A stretch of DNA of 64,000 bases from Arcobacter nitrofigilis DSM 7299 (GCF_000092245.1 NC_014166.1:310001-374000); one strand, 5' to 3'; positions 1 to 9,694 are shown, counted from the first letter of the stretch. Program-made: numbers and translations. Notes: generated from the letters alone by a model not told the origin.

Positions 1-549
1 TACAAGAAGCTACATAAGCATGTAAATATTACTCATTTATATCCAGAACCTGATAATATTATCTCTTTGATTTATGAAGGGAAAGTGGATATTGGATTTA
101 TTGAATTTGAACTTCTTGATAAAAATATTGTAAAGGAATTACTTTACAAAGATGAACTTATTGTTGTGAGTTCAGATAAATCTCTTATAGAAAAAAGTTT
201 TTATATTGATCAATTATTTGACAAAGAATGGATAGTAAGAGAAATATCTTCTGCCGTTACTCAAACTTTTTTTGATTATTTAGGAGAGGTGAAATCAGAT
301 TTAAATATTACATTGGCACTTGAACATACTGTAGCTATAAAGGAACTACTTATAAAACATAAAAATACAATTTCTATTTTACCAGCGAAAAGTGTGGAAA
401 ACGAAATTCGTTCTAATAAATTATATAAAATTGATATTATTAATATGAAGTTTGAAAGAAATACTTATATGATTTATCATAAAAATAAATTCAAGAATAT
501 TATCTTTGAATCATTTAGAAAGTTTGCACTTCAAAATATTGTTAAATAG
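1..549 (+). CDS. LysR-family transcriptional regulator, C-terminal part (5' end outside window)
   Basis: The reading frame is open from the first base of the window and ends at a TAG at 547-549, so about 182 residues of the C-terminal effector-binding domain are visible and the winged-helix N-terminus is lost to the edge. The pattern is the LysR periplasmic-binding-like fold: a GKVDIGFIE strand near the start, then a DELIVVSS strand, then an ILPAKSVE segment near the end. The effector and targets cannot be read from this fragment. It converges on the histidine kinase gene to the right with a 35-base gap. The family call is fairly safe; the function is unknown. Confidence 0.8.
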   Translation, partial: YKKLHKHVNITHLYPEPDNIISLIYEGKVDIGFIEFELLDKNIVKELLYKDELIVVSSDKSLIEKSFYIDQLFDKEWIVREISSAVTQTFFDYLGEVKSDLNITLALEHTVAIKELLIKHKNTISILPAKSVENEIRSNKLYKIDIINMKFERNTYMIYHKNKFKNIIFESFRKFALQNIVK

Positions 550-584
550 TATTTAATTATTTTGAAAAATAGTAAAATTTTCTA

Positions 585-2456
585 TTATAAAACTTTTTCA
601 TCAATAAATGAATCCTTGGGAAGTGTAATATTATACTCCAATCCATTATTATTTTTGCAATTAAGTTTTCCTTTTAATTGAAAAGAGATAAGAGTTTTCA
701 TAAGACTAAATCCAAACCCACTCTCCACTTCATCAATATTTGCTCCAATACCATTATCTTTATACATAAAATTTATATTTTTATCATCTTTAGAAAAATA
801 GATACTAATTTTTGGATTAGGAGTTTGTTTAAAAGCATATTTAACACTATTTAAGATTAACTCATTCATTACAAGTCCTATTGGGATTAGGCTATTTTTG
901 TTTAATAAAATTTTTTGAATATTCAATTCGTATTGGATACCTAAAGAAGAGTAACTATTTTTGATCTCAGATATGATTTTTTCAATATACTTTTTTAACT
1001 CAATTTTATTTGGATTTTCTGTTTCTAAGAAGTTTTCATATAAAATAGATATTGATTTGATTCTTTTTATATTTTCATCTAAAATATCTTTATCTTTTTC
1101 ATTCTCTAATTTGTCCTTATCCATATATAATAAGGCACTTATTATTTGCAAATTGTTTTTAATTCTATGTGATAACTCTTTTAATAATACTGTTTTATTT
1201 TTTACTTGTATATCTAACTCTTTTGTTCTCTCTTCAACTTTTTTCTCTAAGTTTTTATTTAGTAGAGTTACTTCTTTTTTAGTATTTTCTAAAATAAGGT
1301 TCAATGAAGTATATCTATATGCTAAAGCTATAGAAAAAAGAATAGAGTCTATACTTACTCCAATATCCACTCCTTTGTACAAGTACCAATTATAATCAAT
1401 CATAGAAGCTGCAATTGAAGCTGTTAAAAAGGCACCAGTACAACCAAAGAGAGTTGCTAAAGTAAAGAATACTGCTTTTTTATTTCCCTTTAAATAAGAG
1501 TAAACTCCTAAAAATAACATATAGATACTAAATAATGGAGTAATACAAGAGGCATAAAAGACACTATATTTATATCCTAAAATAGAAGTAAGAATACATA
1601 TTATAATATGTCCAATCAAAATATAGTTTGTATAAGTATTTATTTTAGGAAAATTATCTTTTAACTCTAAAAATGATTTAGCAAAAAGTAAACTAAAAAT
1701 CAAATAGAAAAGTATAGGAATAGATTGCATCCAATTTTGAATATTTGGGTAGTCATAGAATATATATTTAAAAGTATGACCATGATAACTTAGACTCATC
1801 ACAAGATATGATAATAAATATAAAGAGTAATAAAAATATGGCTTATATCTTACAATAATAAATATCAAAATATTAAAAATAAAAATAGCAGAAACGATGC
1901 TATATGTACTTATTTCTATCAAATCCATATTCATTATTTTTTTATAAAAGTTCTTTTCACTTAAAATTGAAAAAGGTACTATAAAAGGATCTCTTGTTTT
2001 TATTTGTAAATATACAGTTGATTTACCTTTAGAGAAGTTATGAGCTTGATTTAGAAGATTAATCTTCATTGATCTCTCTTTAAAAGGTAATAAGGTACCC
2101 AATTTATAAGTTGTCAATCTATTTTGGTTATCATATATATAAATATTAATAGAATCTATCCAAGGTGTATCAAATACAAAATATCTTTTTAATTTATTAT
2201 TTGTTTTATTAAGTACATCAAATTTAAACCAATAAGTAGAGTCAGTAAAAAACCTAAGAAAAACTTCTTTTTCTTGTTTTGTAAAGCTTTTATTATTTAG
2301 CTCTTTTATTTTATTTATAGTATAAGATGAGTCTTTATCTTCAAAATAACTCATCTTTTTACCTTCATAAGTTAAATTTTTATTTGATAAATCAATTTCT
2401 GTTGCAAAAACAGAAGAAAAGCTAATAAGTAAAATAATTAAATAATATATTCTCAA
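585..2456 (-). CDS. 7TM-DISM sensor histidine kinase with HisKA_2-type phosphoacceptor domain
   Basis: A 623-residue membrane kinase. Residues 1-18 look like a signal peptide, residues about 20-165 fit the 7TMR-DISM extracellular domain, and residues about 180-385 hold a run of seven hydrophobic segments. A coiled coil follows at about 388-425, then the phosphoacceptor helix with the motif LSHRIKNNLQ (His430), which marks the HisKA_2/HWE-like class, and a C-terminal HATPase with an N-box near MNELILNSVKYA. It is transcribed away from the response regulator at 2785, a plausible partner. The ligand is unknown; 7TM-DISM receptors are thought to sense small molecules or carbohydrates. Start chosen at the ATG before the signal peptide. 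Confidence 0.88.
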   Translation of the reverse strand: MRIYYLIILLISFSSVFATEIDLSNKNLTYEGKKMSYFEDKDSSYTINKIKELNNKSFTKQEKEVFLRFFTDSTYWFKFDVLNKTNNKLKRYFVFDTPWIDSINIYIYDNQNRLTTYKLGTLLPFKERSMKINLLNQAHNFSKGKSTVYLQIKTRDPFIVPFSILSEKNFYKKIMNMDLIEISTYSIVSAIFIFNILIFIIVRYKPYFYYSLYLLSYLVMSLSYHGHTFKYIFYDYPNIQNWMQSIPILFYLIFSLLFAKSFLELKDNFPKINTYTNYILIGHIIICILTSILGYKYSVFYASCITPLFSIYMLFLGVYSYLKGNKKAVFFTLATLFGCTGAFLTASIAASMIDYNWYLYKGVDIGVSIDSILFSIALAYRYTSLNLILENTKKEVTLLNKNLEKKVEERTKELDIQVKNKTVLLKELSHRIKNNLQIISALLYMDKDKLENEKDKDILDENIKRIKSISILYENFLETENPNKIELKKYIEKIISEIKNSYSSLGIQYELNIQKILLNKNSLIPIGLVMNELILNSVKYAFKQTPNPKISIYFSKDDKNINFMYKDNGIGANIDEVESGFGFSLMKTLISFQLKGKLNCKNNNGLEYNITLPKDSFIDEKVL

Positions 2457-2490
2457 AATAAACCTTTCTCGTATTTTATGTGTAATATAA

Positions 2491-2706
2491 GTATTATACT
2501 ATTTTACTTTATGGAAAATATTATAAAAAGAGATTAAAATTGAATATTATTATTTTAGAAGATGAAGCAATTATGATGATGTTTTTAAAAACTACATTTA
2601 ATAGTTATTTAGTTTTTATGGATATTTTACTAAAGGGAGCATTAGATGGCACTCAAATAGCCAAAATATTAATAAAAAAACATTTTCTAACGCCATTCTA
2701 ATTTGC
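2491..2706 (+). pseudogene. Decayed tandem copy of the adjacent response regulator gene
   Basis: This stretch repeats the promoter region, start and part of the receiver of the intact regulator at 2785, then the 3' flank found after that gene (TTCTAACGCCATTCTAATTT at both sites). Relative to the intact gene it has lost 33 bases and 39 bases inside the receiver, both in frame, and then everything from just after the IAK codons to beyond the stop. A TTG-initiated frame of 53 codons remains at 2540-2701 and keeps the MDILLKGALDGTQIAK stretch. The product cannot fold as a receiver. This accounts for most of the 328 bases between the kinase and the intact regulator. Confidence 0.85.
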
Positions 2707-2784
2707 ATGGTTTATAATTTATGTATAGAAATATATATGAGTATTATTTTACTTTATGGAAAAATATTATAAAAAGAGATTAAG

Positions 2785-3411
2785 TTGAATATTATAATTT
2801 TAGAAGATGAAGCAATTATGATGATGTTTTTAAAAGACTCCTTAGAGAAAAAAGGACATACTGTAAAAGCTACATTTAATAGTTATTTAGGTTTTTTTGA
2901 ATTTATTGAAAAAGAAAATATTGATTTAGTTTTTATGGATATTTTACTAAAGGGAGCATTAGATGGTACACAAATAGCCAAAAGACTAAGAGAAATAAAC
3001 AAAACCATAAAAATTGTATTTATTACTTCATATAAAGATAGCCAAATTTTACAAATGGCAAAACTTTCAAAACCCAATGGATATCTTATTAAGCCCGTAT
3101 CAAAAGAGGATTTGGAAGCTATTTTGATGGTTTGTGAAACAAATACTGAAATAGAAGAAAATAATGATTATATAACAATAGCCACTTATAAATATCATAT
3201 TATAAATAAAACAGTAGAAGAGAATAATGAGTTAATAAAACTTACAAAAAATGAATTAAAATGTTTTGAGTTATTACTTCAAAATAAAAACACCTATATC
3301 TCTCCTGAAATCTTAATAAATCACTTATGGAATGTGGAGGCATCTATAAAATTTAATTCCTTAAGAGAACTTGTATATAGAATAAGAAAAAACTACCAAA
3401 CTTATATATAG
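2785..3411 (+). CDS. Response regulator, receiver plus OmpR-like winged helix
   Basis: A 208-residue protein. The receiver (about 1-118) shows the acidic pair EDE at 7-9, the phosphoacceptor Asp52 in VFMDILL, the TSYKD segment and the conserved Lys in LIKPVS. The C-terminal part (about 135-208) resembles a Trans_reg_C winged helix, with LTKNELKCFELLLQ and an LREL..RIRKN recognition-helix region. The start is TTG at 2785, because the homology begins there with NIIILEDE. The divergent 7TM-DISM kinase is the likely partner. Target genes are unknown. A GGGG...CCCC hairpin at about 3503-3535 may end the transcript. Confidence 0.87.
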   Translation: MNIIILEDEAIMMMFLKDSLEKKGHTVKATFNSYLGFFEFIEKENIDLVFMDILLKGALDGTQIAKRLREINKTIKIVFITSYKDSQILQMAKLSKPNGYLIKPVSKEDLEAILMVCETNTEIEENNDYITIATYKYHIINKTVEENNELIKLTKNELKCFELLLQNKNTYISPEILINHLWNVEASIKFNSLRELVYRIRKNYQTYI

Positions 3412-3540
3412 ACAATAGTATAAATATAGGCTATATCCTAAAAGATTAATAAAAAACCATTTTCTAACGCCATTCTAATTTCTATGTTATATAAGTATAT
3501 TTTAAGGGGATAGTTTTTTTAAACCCCACTTTAAAGAGGT

Positions 3541-3900
3541 TTATTTAATGAATTTCTTTTGTATCTCTTCTGTACTAAGTTCTAGATTCTCTTCATTTAA
3601 AAAGCCATAATAATAAGTATCATTTTTATCACTTATTTCGATTATTAGAATATTTTCATCAGAGTGATTTTTTACAAATTTTTCTATTGCTTCTATTGCT
3701 GAGTCTTTCCAATATCTTTCTATCTCATCATTATTCCCTGCATCAAAAAATAAGCAATCTTCACACATTGAAAATAAATAGTTTCCTGCCCCTTCGTATA
3801 TTTCAAAAGAGTTATTATCATTATCAAGTTTTTCATTTGTAAAAGGGCAATATAAACTAAATTTTTTGTTTTCATTTGATTTTAATACTATTTTATTCAT
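3541..3900 (-). CDS. Hypothetical protein with a Cys and CxxC motif
   Basis: I do not recognise this 119-residue protein. The start is placed at the ATG at 3900 because AAAGGAT lies just upstream with good spacing; an in-frame start further upstream at 3990 would add about 30 residues but has no ribosome site. The N-terminal half carries LYCPFTNEKL and later MCEDCLFF, three cysteines that could bind metal, and the rest is acidic with mixed alpha/beta character. There is no signal peptide or membrane segment, so it is probably cytosolic. It stands alone between the response regulator and proV. Confidence 0.6.
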   Translation of the reverse strand: MNKIVLKSNENKKFSLYCPFTNEKLDNDNNSFEIYEGAGNYLFSMCEDCLFFDAGNNDEIERYWKDSAIEAIEKFVKNHSDENILIIEISDKNDTYYYGFLNEENLELSTEEIQKKFIK

Positions 3901-4154
3901 AGAATATCCTTTGTATTTGATTTTTTGAATTATACTATTTGATTCTTTTATTAATATCAAATGGAATTGTTTATTAATTATACAGAGCATAATAACAGAA
4001 AATAAAAGAAATTTTAAAATTTGCTGTATAGTCCTTATTATGGGTATTAGCTATACAAATAATTTTCTTAACAGAGCGCCGTCTTATTGTAGCTTAACCT
4101 TGTTTTTGTTAGTTTGTTAGGGTAGGTGACAATTATTTTTAAAAGGAGCTAGTT

Positions 4155-5360
4155 ATTAGTTTAGAAAAAAAGAAAAAACTCACGATAAAAAATGTATATA
4201 AGGTTTTTGGAGAGAAACCGAAAAAAGCTCTAGAAATGCTCAAAAATGGTCTTTCAAAAGAAGAGATTTTTGAAAAAACAAATATGACTATTGGTGTTCA
4301 AAATGCAAGTTTTGAAATCAATGAAGGTGAAATATTTGTAATCATGGGACTATCAGGTTCTGGAAAATCAACACTAGTAAGATTGTTAAATAGACTAATA
4401 GAGCCAACTTCTGGGCAAATAATTATCGATGAAACTGATATTACAAATTTAAATGACAAAGAGTTGATTGATATTAGAAGAAGAAAAATATCAATGGTAT
4501 TTCAATCTTTTGCACTAATGCCACATATGAACATTATAGATAATGCGTCATTTGGGCTAGAACTAAGTGGAATTAGTAAAGAAGATAGATATAAAAAAGC
4601 ACAAGCTGCACTAGATCAAGTTGGATTATCACATCATGCTTTATCTTACCCAGATGAATTAAGTGGTGGTATGCAACAAAGAGTAGGATTGGCAAGAGCT
4701 TTAGCAAATGATCCAGATATTATGCTTATGGATGAAGCTTTTTCAGCCCTTGATCCTCTTATAAGAACTGAAATGCAAGATGAACTTTTGACCTTACAAA
4801 GTGAACATCAAAGAACTATTGTATTTATTTCTCATGATTTAGATGAAGCTATTAGAATTGGTGATAGAATTGCAATTATGCAAAATGGTGAAATATCTCA
4901 GGTGGGAACTCCAGAAGAGATTATCAATAACCCTGCAAACGATTATGTAAAATCATTTTTTAAAGGCGTTGATGTGACAACAGTTTTAACTGCATCACAT
5001 ATTGCTAAAAAAAGTTATCCTACAATTATAAAAAAAGATGGTTTTGGAATTAATTCGGCAATTCAATATATTAATGATTATGATTTCGATTTTGCATATT
5101 ATCTTACAAAAGATAATAAGTATTTAGGAGTCCTTACCCTTGAAGCTTTAAAAGAACAGAAAAAAATAAATGGAAATCTTGAAGACTCTTTACTAAAACA
5201 AGAGGTTGTAAATGAAAATGATTCTATTGCTGATTTTATAAATATTATCGCAGAATCATTTTTCCCTATTGCAGTTGTAGCTGATAATAGAAAATATAAA
5301 GGGGTCATTTCAAAACGAACCCTATTAAAAACAATTGATGAAGGAGCGATAAATGGCTAG
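4155..5360 (+). CDS. proV: Glycine betaine/proline ABC transporter ATP-binding protein (ProV/OpuAA type), probable AUU start
   Basis: ATPase of a quaternary-amine osmoprotectant importer. It has Walker [10 protein letters not shown], signature LSGGMQQRV, Walker [13 protein letters not shown] and a C-terminal pair of CBS-like segments in the last 110 residues. The first ATG, at 4236, would remove the family's conserved N-terminus ([20 protein letters not shown]). That conserved sequence is open upstream to a stop at 4140-4142, and the only plausible initiator is ATT at 4155, placed six bases after a strong AAGGAG. Its last eight bases overlap proW. Identity is firm; the AUU start is inferred. 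Confidence 0.92.
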   Translation: MSLEKKKKLTIKNVYKVFGEKPKKALEMLKNGLSKEEIFEKTNMTIGVQNASFEINEGEIFVIMGLSGSGKSTLVRLLNRLIEPTSGQIIIDETDITNLNDKELIDIRRRKISMVFQSFALMPHMNIIDNASFGLELSGISKEDRYKKAQAALDQVGLSHHALSYPDELSGGMQQRVGLARALANDPDIMLMDEAFSALDPLIRTEMQDELLTLQSEHQRTIVFISHDLDEAIRIGDRIAIMQNGEISQVGTPEEIINNPANDYVKSFFKGVDVTTVLTASHIAKKSYPTIIKKDGFGINSAIQYINDYDFDFAYYLTKDNKYLGVLTLEALKEQKKINGNLEDSLLKQEVVNENDSIADFINIIAESFFPIAVVADNRKYKGVISKRTLLKTIDEGAING

Positions 5361-6378
5361 TGATCCATGGGGAAATGCTTCAACGGCACAAGCAGATAAA
5401 GCATCAAGTGTTGATTGGTCACATGTTGCACCAAATACAACTGCAACACCATCTTTTGACATAAAGAATCCTTTTGATCATAGTATTATTCCTTTTGATT
5501 CTTGGGTAAATGGTGGAATTAATTGGATAGTAGAAAACTTTAGGGATTTCTTTATATCTGCAAAAGCACCCGTTGATGTGATTTTAAGATTTATTGAAAC
5601 TTTTTTACAATCCCTTTCACCTTATGTGGTAATTGGATTTTTTGTTTTACTTGCTTTACAAGTATCTAGTAAGAAGATGGCTTTTGGAACCTTTGTTTCA
5701 CTTGCATTTATTGGATTTATTGGTGCTTGGGATGCTAGTATGACTACTTTAGCATTGGTTATTACTTCTGTGCTCTTTTCCGTTTTAATTGGTTTACCAC
5801 TTGGAATTTGGAGTGCAAAAAGTGATATGGTAGAAAAAATATTAAGACCTATTTTAGATGGTATGCAGACAACACCTGCCTTTGTATATTTAATACCTAT
5901 TGTTATGTTATTTGGAATAGGAAATGTTCCAGGTGTAATAGTAACTATTATTTTTGCCTTACCTCCATTAATAAGACTTACAAATTTAGGTATTAGACAA
6001 GTACCTGCTGACTTGATTGAAGCATCTAGATCATTTGGGGCAAGTTCATCTCAAATGCTTTTTAAAGTACAACTTCCAGTTGCTATGCCTACAATTATGG
6101 CAGGGATAAATCAAACATTAATGCTTTCATTATCTATGGTTGTAATCGCTTCTATGATTGCAGTTGGAGGATTAGGTCAAATGGTTCTAAGAGGTATTGG
6201 AAGACTTGATATTGGTCTTGCAGCTGTTGGTGGTATAGGAATTGTTATACTAGCAGTAATACTAGATAGAATAACTCAAGAAATGGGTAAAAAAGATAAA
6301 AAGAAAAAAAATAAATGGTATGAACAAGGACCAGTTGGTTTAGTTTATAATTTAATAAAAAAGGAGAAAAAAATATGA
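5353..6378 (+). CDS. proW: Glycine betaine/proline ABC transporter permease (ProW type)
   Basis: A 341-residue inner-membrane permease. It has a hydrophilic N-terminal region of about 85 residues, as in Escherichia coli ProW, and then six or seven hydrophobic segments between about residues 90 and 315. The BPD_transp_1 coupling motif is visible around [20 protein letters not shown], the EAA loop that docks on ProV. The ATG at 5353 follows GAAGGAGCG and overlaps the proV 3' end, and the gene overlaps proX by four bases, so the three are translationally coupled. The C-terminus is very lysine-rich (KKDKKKKNK). Confidence 0.93.
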   Translation: MASDPWGNASTAQADKASSVDWSHVAPNTTATPSFDIKNPFDHSIIPFDSWVNGGINWIVENFRDFFISAKAPVDVILRFIETFLQSLSPYVVIGFFVLLALQVSSKKMAFGTFVSLAFIGFIGAWDASMTTLALVITSVLFSVLIGLPLGIWSAKSDMVEKILRPILDGMQTTPAFVYLIPIVMLFGIGNVPGVIVTIIFALPPLIRLTNLGIRQVPADLIEASRSFGASSSQMLFKVQLPVAMPTIMAGINQTLMLSLSMVVIASMIAVGGLGQMVLRGIGRLDIGLAAVGGIGIVILAVILDRITQEMGKKDKKKKNKWYEQGPVGLVYNLIKKEKKI

Positions 6379-7343
6379 AAAAAATATTGATTGCTTTGAT
6401 TGCTATTTTTTTAACATCAAATTTATTTGGTGCTAAGGTTACATTTTTAAGAACAAGTATCGCAGAAGAAGGTTTTCAAATGTATATCGCTGCTGATATA
6501 GTGAAAAGATTGGGTTATGATGTTGAAATAACAAATGATGTTAGTTATGAAGTTGCTTATCAAACAATAGCACAAAATGCAAAAAGCAAAGATGCTTACA
6601 TTATGGCAGCAGCATGGATTCCTCTTCATAATTCAAAAATTAAAGGTGCTGGGGGAAGTAAAAAGATTGATATTATAGGTTCATATATTAAAAATTGTGC
6701 ACAAGGTTATTTAATAGATAAAAAAACAGCAGAAAAATATAATATTAAATATATCAATGATTTAAAAGATCCAAAAATCGCTAAATTATTTGATTCAAAT
6801 GGTGATGGGAAAGCTGACTTAGCAGGTTGTGATGCTGGTTGGGGTTGTGAAAAAGTAATTGAGTATCAATTAGACGCTTTTGGATTAAGAGATACAGTTG
6901 AACATAATCAAGGACAATATTCATCAATTATCACTGACACAATTGCAAGATATAAAAGTGGAAAACCAATTTTATATTATACTTGGACTCCATATTGGGT
7001 AAGTGGGAAATTAGTTCCTGGTAAAGATACTGTATTTTTACAAGTAACTCATTCAGCTCATCCTGTAACAAAATCTACAAAACTTCCAAATGGTGCTGAT
7101 TATGGATTTAATGTAAATACTCAAGATTTTGCAGTAAATGCCTCTTTACCTAAAAACTATAAAGATATTGCAAAGTTATTAGAAGTAATGAGATTAGATG
7201 TAAATGATGTAAGTGGTGAAAATATGCTTATGGAACAAGGTCAAAATAAAGAAGCAGATATAAAAAGACATGCTCAAATGTGGCTTAAAAGTAATGCAGA
7301 TAAAGTAAATAAATGGATTGCTGAAGCAAAAGAAGCTAAATAA
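6375..7343 (+). CDS. proX: Glycine betaine/proline ABC transporter substrate-binding protein (ProX type)
   Basis: A 322-residue OpuAC-fold binding protein with a signal peptide at 1-19 (cleavage near LFGA). The mature start [15 protein letters not shown] matches the E. coli ProX class rather than the lipid-anchored OpuAC class. Several tryptophans ([24 protein letters not shown]) could supply the aromatic cage for the quaternary ammonium group; this is inference from the family. SD GGAGAAAAAA precedes the ATG. It is the last gene of the operon and is followed by a 14-bp hairpin. Confidence 0.93.
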   Translation: MKKILIALIAIFLTSNLFGAKVTFLRTSIAEEGFQMYIAADIVKRLGYDVEITNDVSYEVAYQTIAQNAKSKDAYIMAAAWIPLHNSKIKGAGGSKKIDIIGSYIKNCAQGYLIDKKTAEKYNIKYINDLKDPKIAKLFDSNGDGKADLAGCDAGWGCEKVIEYQLDAFGLRDTVEHNQGQYSSIITDTIARYKSGKPILYYTWTPYWVSGKLVPGKDTVFLQVTHSAHPVTKSTKLPNGADYGFNVNTQDFAVNASLPKNYKDIAKLLEVMRLDVNDVSGENMLMEQGQNKEADIKRHAQMWLKSNADKVNKWIAEAKEAK

Positions 7344-7355
7344 TAAATGATTAAT

Positions 7356-7386
7356 TAATTCCTACAAATATAATTTGTAGGAATTA
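7356..7386 (+). terminator. Hairpin after proX
   Basis: A 14-base-pair perfect stem starting with TAATTCCTACAAAT, a three-base loop, and the matching right arm ending at 7386. It lies 12 bases after the proX stop. The following bases are only partly T-rich (TATTTGTAATT), so it may be a leaky terminator or a stabilising 3' end. Confidence 0.7.
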
Positions 7387-7453
7387 TATTTGTAATTAAG
7401 TTGTTATTTGGTTCGCTTGTAATACACTGAAAAATATATGAAAATATAGATAC

Positions 7454-7530
<77 letters not shown>

Positions 7531-7639
7531 ATTTTAAATGATTTTAATCAACAAATAATTCTACTATCGTATTTCTTAAAGGTCTTTTTAACTATAATAA
7601 CATTTCAGAAAAATTATATTATTGATACAGGATATTACA

Positions 7640-8416
7640 TTGGAAAATGAAATTAATAAAGATATAGCTACTACTTTTCTAAAAGGACTTAGTGTTATTG
7701 AAGCATTTGATCATGAAAATCCTAGTATGACACTAACTGATGTTGCAAAAAAAGTTAATATTACTCGTTCAAGTGCAAGAAGATTTTTATTATCCCTTGA
7801 ATCTTTAGGTTATGCAACTCAAAATGATAAACTTTTTTCTCTTACTCCTAAAATTATAAATTTAGGATATAGCTATTTTGCTTCATTATCATGGACAGAC
7901 TTAGCATATAAGTATGTAAAAATGGTTGTGAAAGAGTGCAAGCTATCTTGTGCAGTTTCTATTTTAGATGGTCCTCATATTACTTGTATTATGAGAGTAA
8001 ATTCTTCTAAAATCTTAAAAGGTGGTATTCACGTAGGTGGTAAGTTACCTGCTCCATATACAGCAACTGGAAGATTGTTTATGGCGGAGATGAATGATAA
8101 AGAGTTACGTGAGTATTTATCAAAAACTCCTTTAAAAAAATATACTTCTAAAACAATTTATGATCCTAATGAACTTTTTGAAAAAATTAAATCAGAAAGA
8201 AATCAACCATATCAAGTAATAGAAGAAGAGTTGGAAGATGGTCTTTTAGCTATTGCTGCTCCAATTTATGACTCTCATCACAAAATTCTTGGCTGTATGA
8301 CTATTGGTACTTATATGAGTGAAGAAAATGCTAAATACTTAAAAGAGTATGTATTACCTATGTTAATTGATGCAGCAAATAATGCTACGGAAGCAATAGT
8401 ACTTTTAAAACACTAA
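7640..8416 (+). CDS. IclR-family transcriptional regulator, PcaR/PobR-like
   Basis: About 258 residues. The N-terminal winged helix (LTDVAKKVNITRSSARRFLLSLESLGY) is followed by the IclR effector domain with the CAVSILDG and RVNSSK segments; its spacing resembles the PcaR/PobR/PcaU subgroup that responds to aromatic or carboxylate ligands. I choose TTG at 7640, which has CAGGAT six bases upstream; another TTG at 7622 has no ribosome site. It is transcribed in the same direction as the tct genes and separated from them by a 242-base promoter region with a matching operator, so it probably controls them. Confidence 0.87.
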   Translation: MENEINKDIATTFLKGLSVIEAFDHENPSMTLTDVAKKVNITRSSARRFLLSLESLGYATQNDKLFSLTPKIINLGYSYFASLSWTDLAYKYVKMVVKECKLSCAVSILDGPHITCIMRVNSSKILKGGIHVGGKLPAPYTATGRLFMAEMNDKELREYLSKTPLKKYTSKTIYDPNELFEKIKSERNQPYQVIEEELEDGLLAIAAPIYDSHHKILGCMTIGTYMSEENAKYLKEYVLPMLIDAANNATEAIVLLKH

Positions 8417-8576
8417 AATTTAATTCCTTAATCCTTTTAATACATTTTATTCTACTTTCTTTTGTAAATATTTTAATATATTTATAAAATCTATTTTTCT
8501 TGTTTTTTTAGATAAATTTATAAAGCACTATATTTAGGCTATTTTAGAGATTAAAATTTGTTTTTCTATTAAAAAT

Positions 8577-8615
8577 GTTCATTTATCGAACTTTTACAAA
8601 TTAAGCGAACTTTTA
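8577..8615 (+). promoter_or_regulatory. Probable IclR operator of three half-sites upstream of tctC
   Basis: GTTCATTTATCGAAC (8577-8591) is an imperfect palindrome with GTTC and GAAC arms. The right arm is part of CGAACTTTTA (8587-8596), which is repeated exactly at 8606-8615, 19 bases or two helical turns later. A palindrome plus one direct repeat is the arrangement described for PobR/PcaU. A possible -10 (GATATAGTT) begins at about 8626. The activator or repressor role is not shown. Confidence 0.65.
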
Positions 8616-8658
8616 TTTTGCCAATGATATAGTTTCTTATCACAACAAAGGAGTGAAA

Positions 8659-9630
8659 ATGAAAAAGTTTGATTATATATCAAAAGTAATAATGAGTGCA
8701 GTTGCTTTCTTAACCTTAACTGCAACTGTTGCTCTGGCAAAGTATCCAGATAGACCTATTACAATGATTGTTGCTTATAGTGCTGGGGGCGGTACTGATA
8801 TAGCAGCAAGAACACTTGCACCATATATTGAAAAATATATTGGAACATCAATCACTGTAATAAATAAAGCAGGAGCTGGTGGGCAAATTGGTTTTACAGA
8901 ACTTGCTCATTCAAAACCAGATGGTTATACAATTGGATTTATTAATACACCAAATTTATTAACAATTCCAATTCAAAGAAAAACAAGATATTCTTTAAAA
9001 GATTTAACACCAATTGCTAATGTTATATATGATCCAGGTGCTTTCTCTATGCTTGCAACTAGTAAGATTAAGACTTTAAAAGATCTTATTACATATGCTA
9101 AAAAGAATCCAGGTGCAGTTACTTATGGAACTACTGGAATAGGTTCAGATGACCATTTAGCAGCTTTACAATTTGAAAGAGAAAATGGAATTGTAATGAC
9201 TCATATTCCTTTTAAAGGTAATAATAAAGTAAGAGCTGCATTATTAGGTGGGCATATTATGATGGCAAGTATGAATATAAGCCAATCAATTGATGATTTT
9301 AAAGATGGAAAAATAACGATTTTTGGACAAATGTCAGAAAAAAAATGGCCAGGAGCACCACAAATTCCTACTTTTAAAGAACAAGGCTTTAACATAATTA
9401 TGGGTTCAGATAGAGGTATTGGTGCACCAGCAGGAGTAGATCCAAAAATTATTTCTATTATTTCTGATGCTGTTGCTAAAGCAGTAGCTGATCCAGAATT
9501 TCAAGAAAAAGCAAAAAAACAAAGTCTTCCATTAACATATATGAATGCAAAAGAATTTAAAGACCATTTAGAAAAATTACAAAAAAACTTACAGCAAATT
9601 TGGGATGTAACTCCTTGGGCTAAAAAATAG
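8659..9630 (+). CDS. tctC: Tripartite tricarboxylate transporter substrate-binding protein (TctC/Bug family)
   Basis: A 323-residue periplasmic binding protein. The signal peptide runs to about VALA; the mature protein starts YPDRPITMIVAYSAGGGTD, the hallmark first strand and carboxylate-binding loop of the Bug family. The KAGAGGQIG segment and a C-terminal TPW follow. The ATG at 8659 has AAGGAG five bases upstream and is preferred to the overlapping GTG at 8653. It binds a carboxylate ligand and delivers it to TctAB. A strong terminator-like hairpin follows, which would keep this protein in excess over the membrane subunits. Confidence 0.92.
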   Translation: MKKFDYISKVIMSAVAFLTLTATVALAKYPDRPITMIVAYSAGGGTDIAARTLAPYIEKYIGTSITVINKAGAGGQIGFTELAHSKPDGYTIGFINTPNLLTIPIQRKTRYSLKDLTPIANVIYDPGAFSMLATSKIKTLKDLITYAKKNPGAVTYGTTGIGSDDHLAALQFERENGIVMTHIPFKGNNKVRAALLGGHIMMASMNISQSIDDFKDGKITIFGQMSEKKWPGAPQIPTFKEQGFNIIMGSDRGIGAPAGVDPKIISIISDAVAKAVADPEFQEKAKKQSLPLTYMNAKEFKDHLEKLQKNLQQIWDVTPWAKK

Positions 9631-9634
9631 TTTT

Positions 9635-9673
9635 TAATAAAAGAAGATAATAACTATCTTCTTTTATTATTTT
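9635..9673 (+). terminator. Rho-independent-type hairpin between tctC and tctB
   Basis: A 15-base-pair perfect stem (left arm 9635-9649, loop ATAAC, right arm 9655-9669) directly after the tctC stop, followed by TTTT. Its place inside the operon suggests partial termination, with tctB, tctA and the enzymes expressed by read-through. Confidence 0.78.
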
Positions 9674-9694
9674 AAATTTGGGTGGGGGAATAAA

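Noticed and set aside
3541-3990. Longer 149-residue form of the hypothetical protein starting at 3990
   Set aside because: The extension has no ribosome site and reads like non-coding AT-rich sequence, while the internal ATG at 3900 has a good AAAGGAT.
4039-4119. A 26-codon ATG frame upstream of proV as a leader peptide
   Set aside because: No ribosome site precedes it and it shows no link with the proV start; likely chance in AT-rich sequence.
4021-4140. Riboswitch in the proV leader
   Set aside because: The region is somewhat richer in GC than its surroundings, but I could not fold it into a known riboswitch core or see a terminator/anti-terminator pair.
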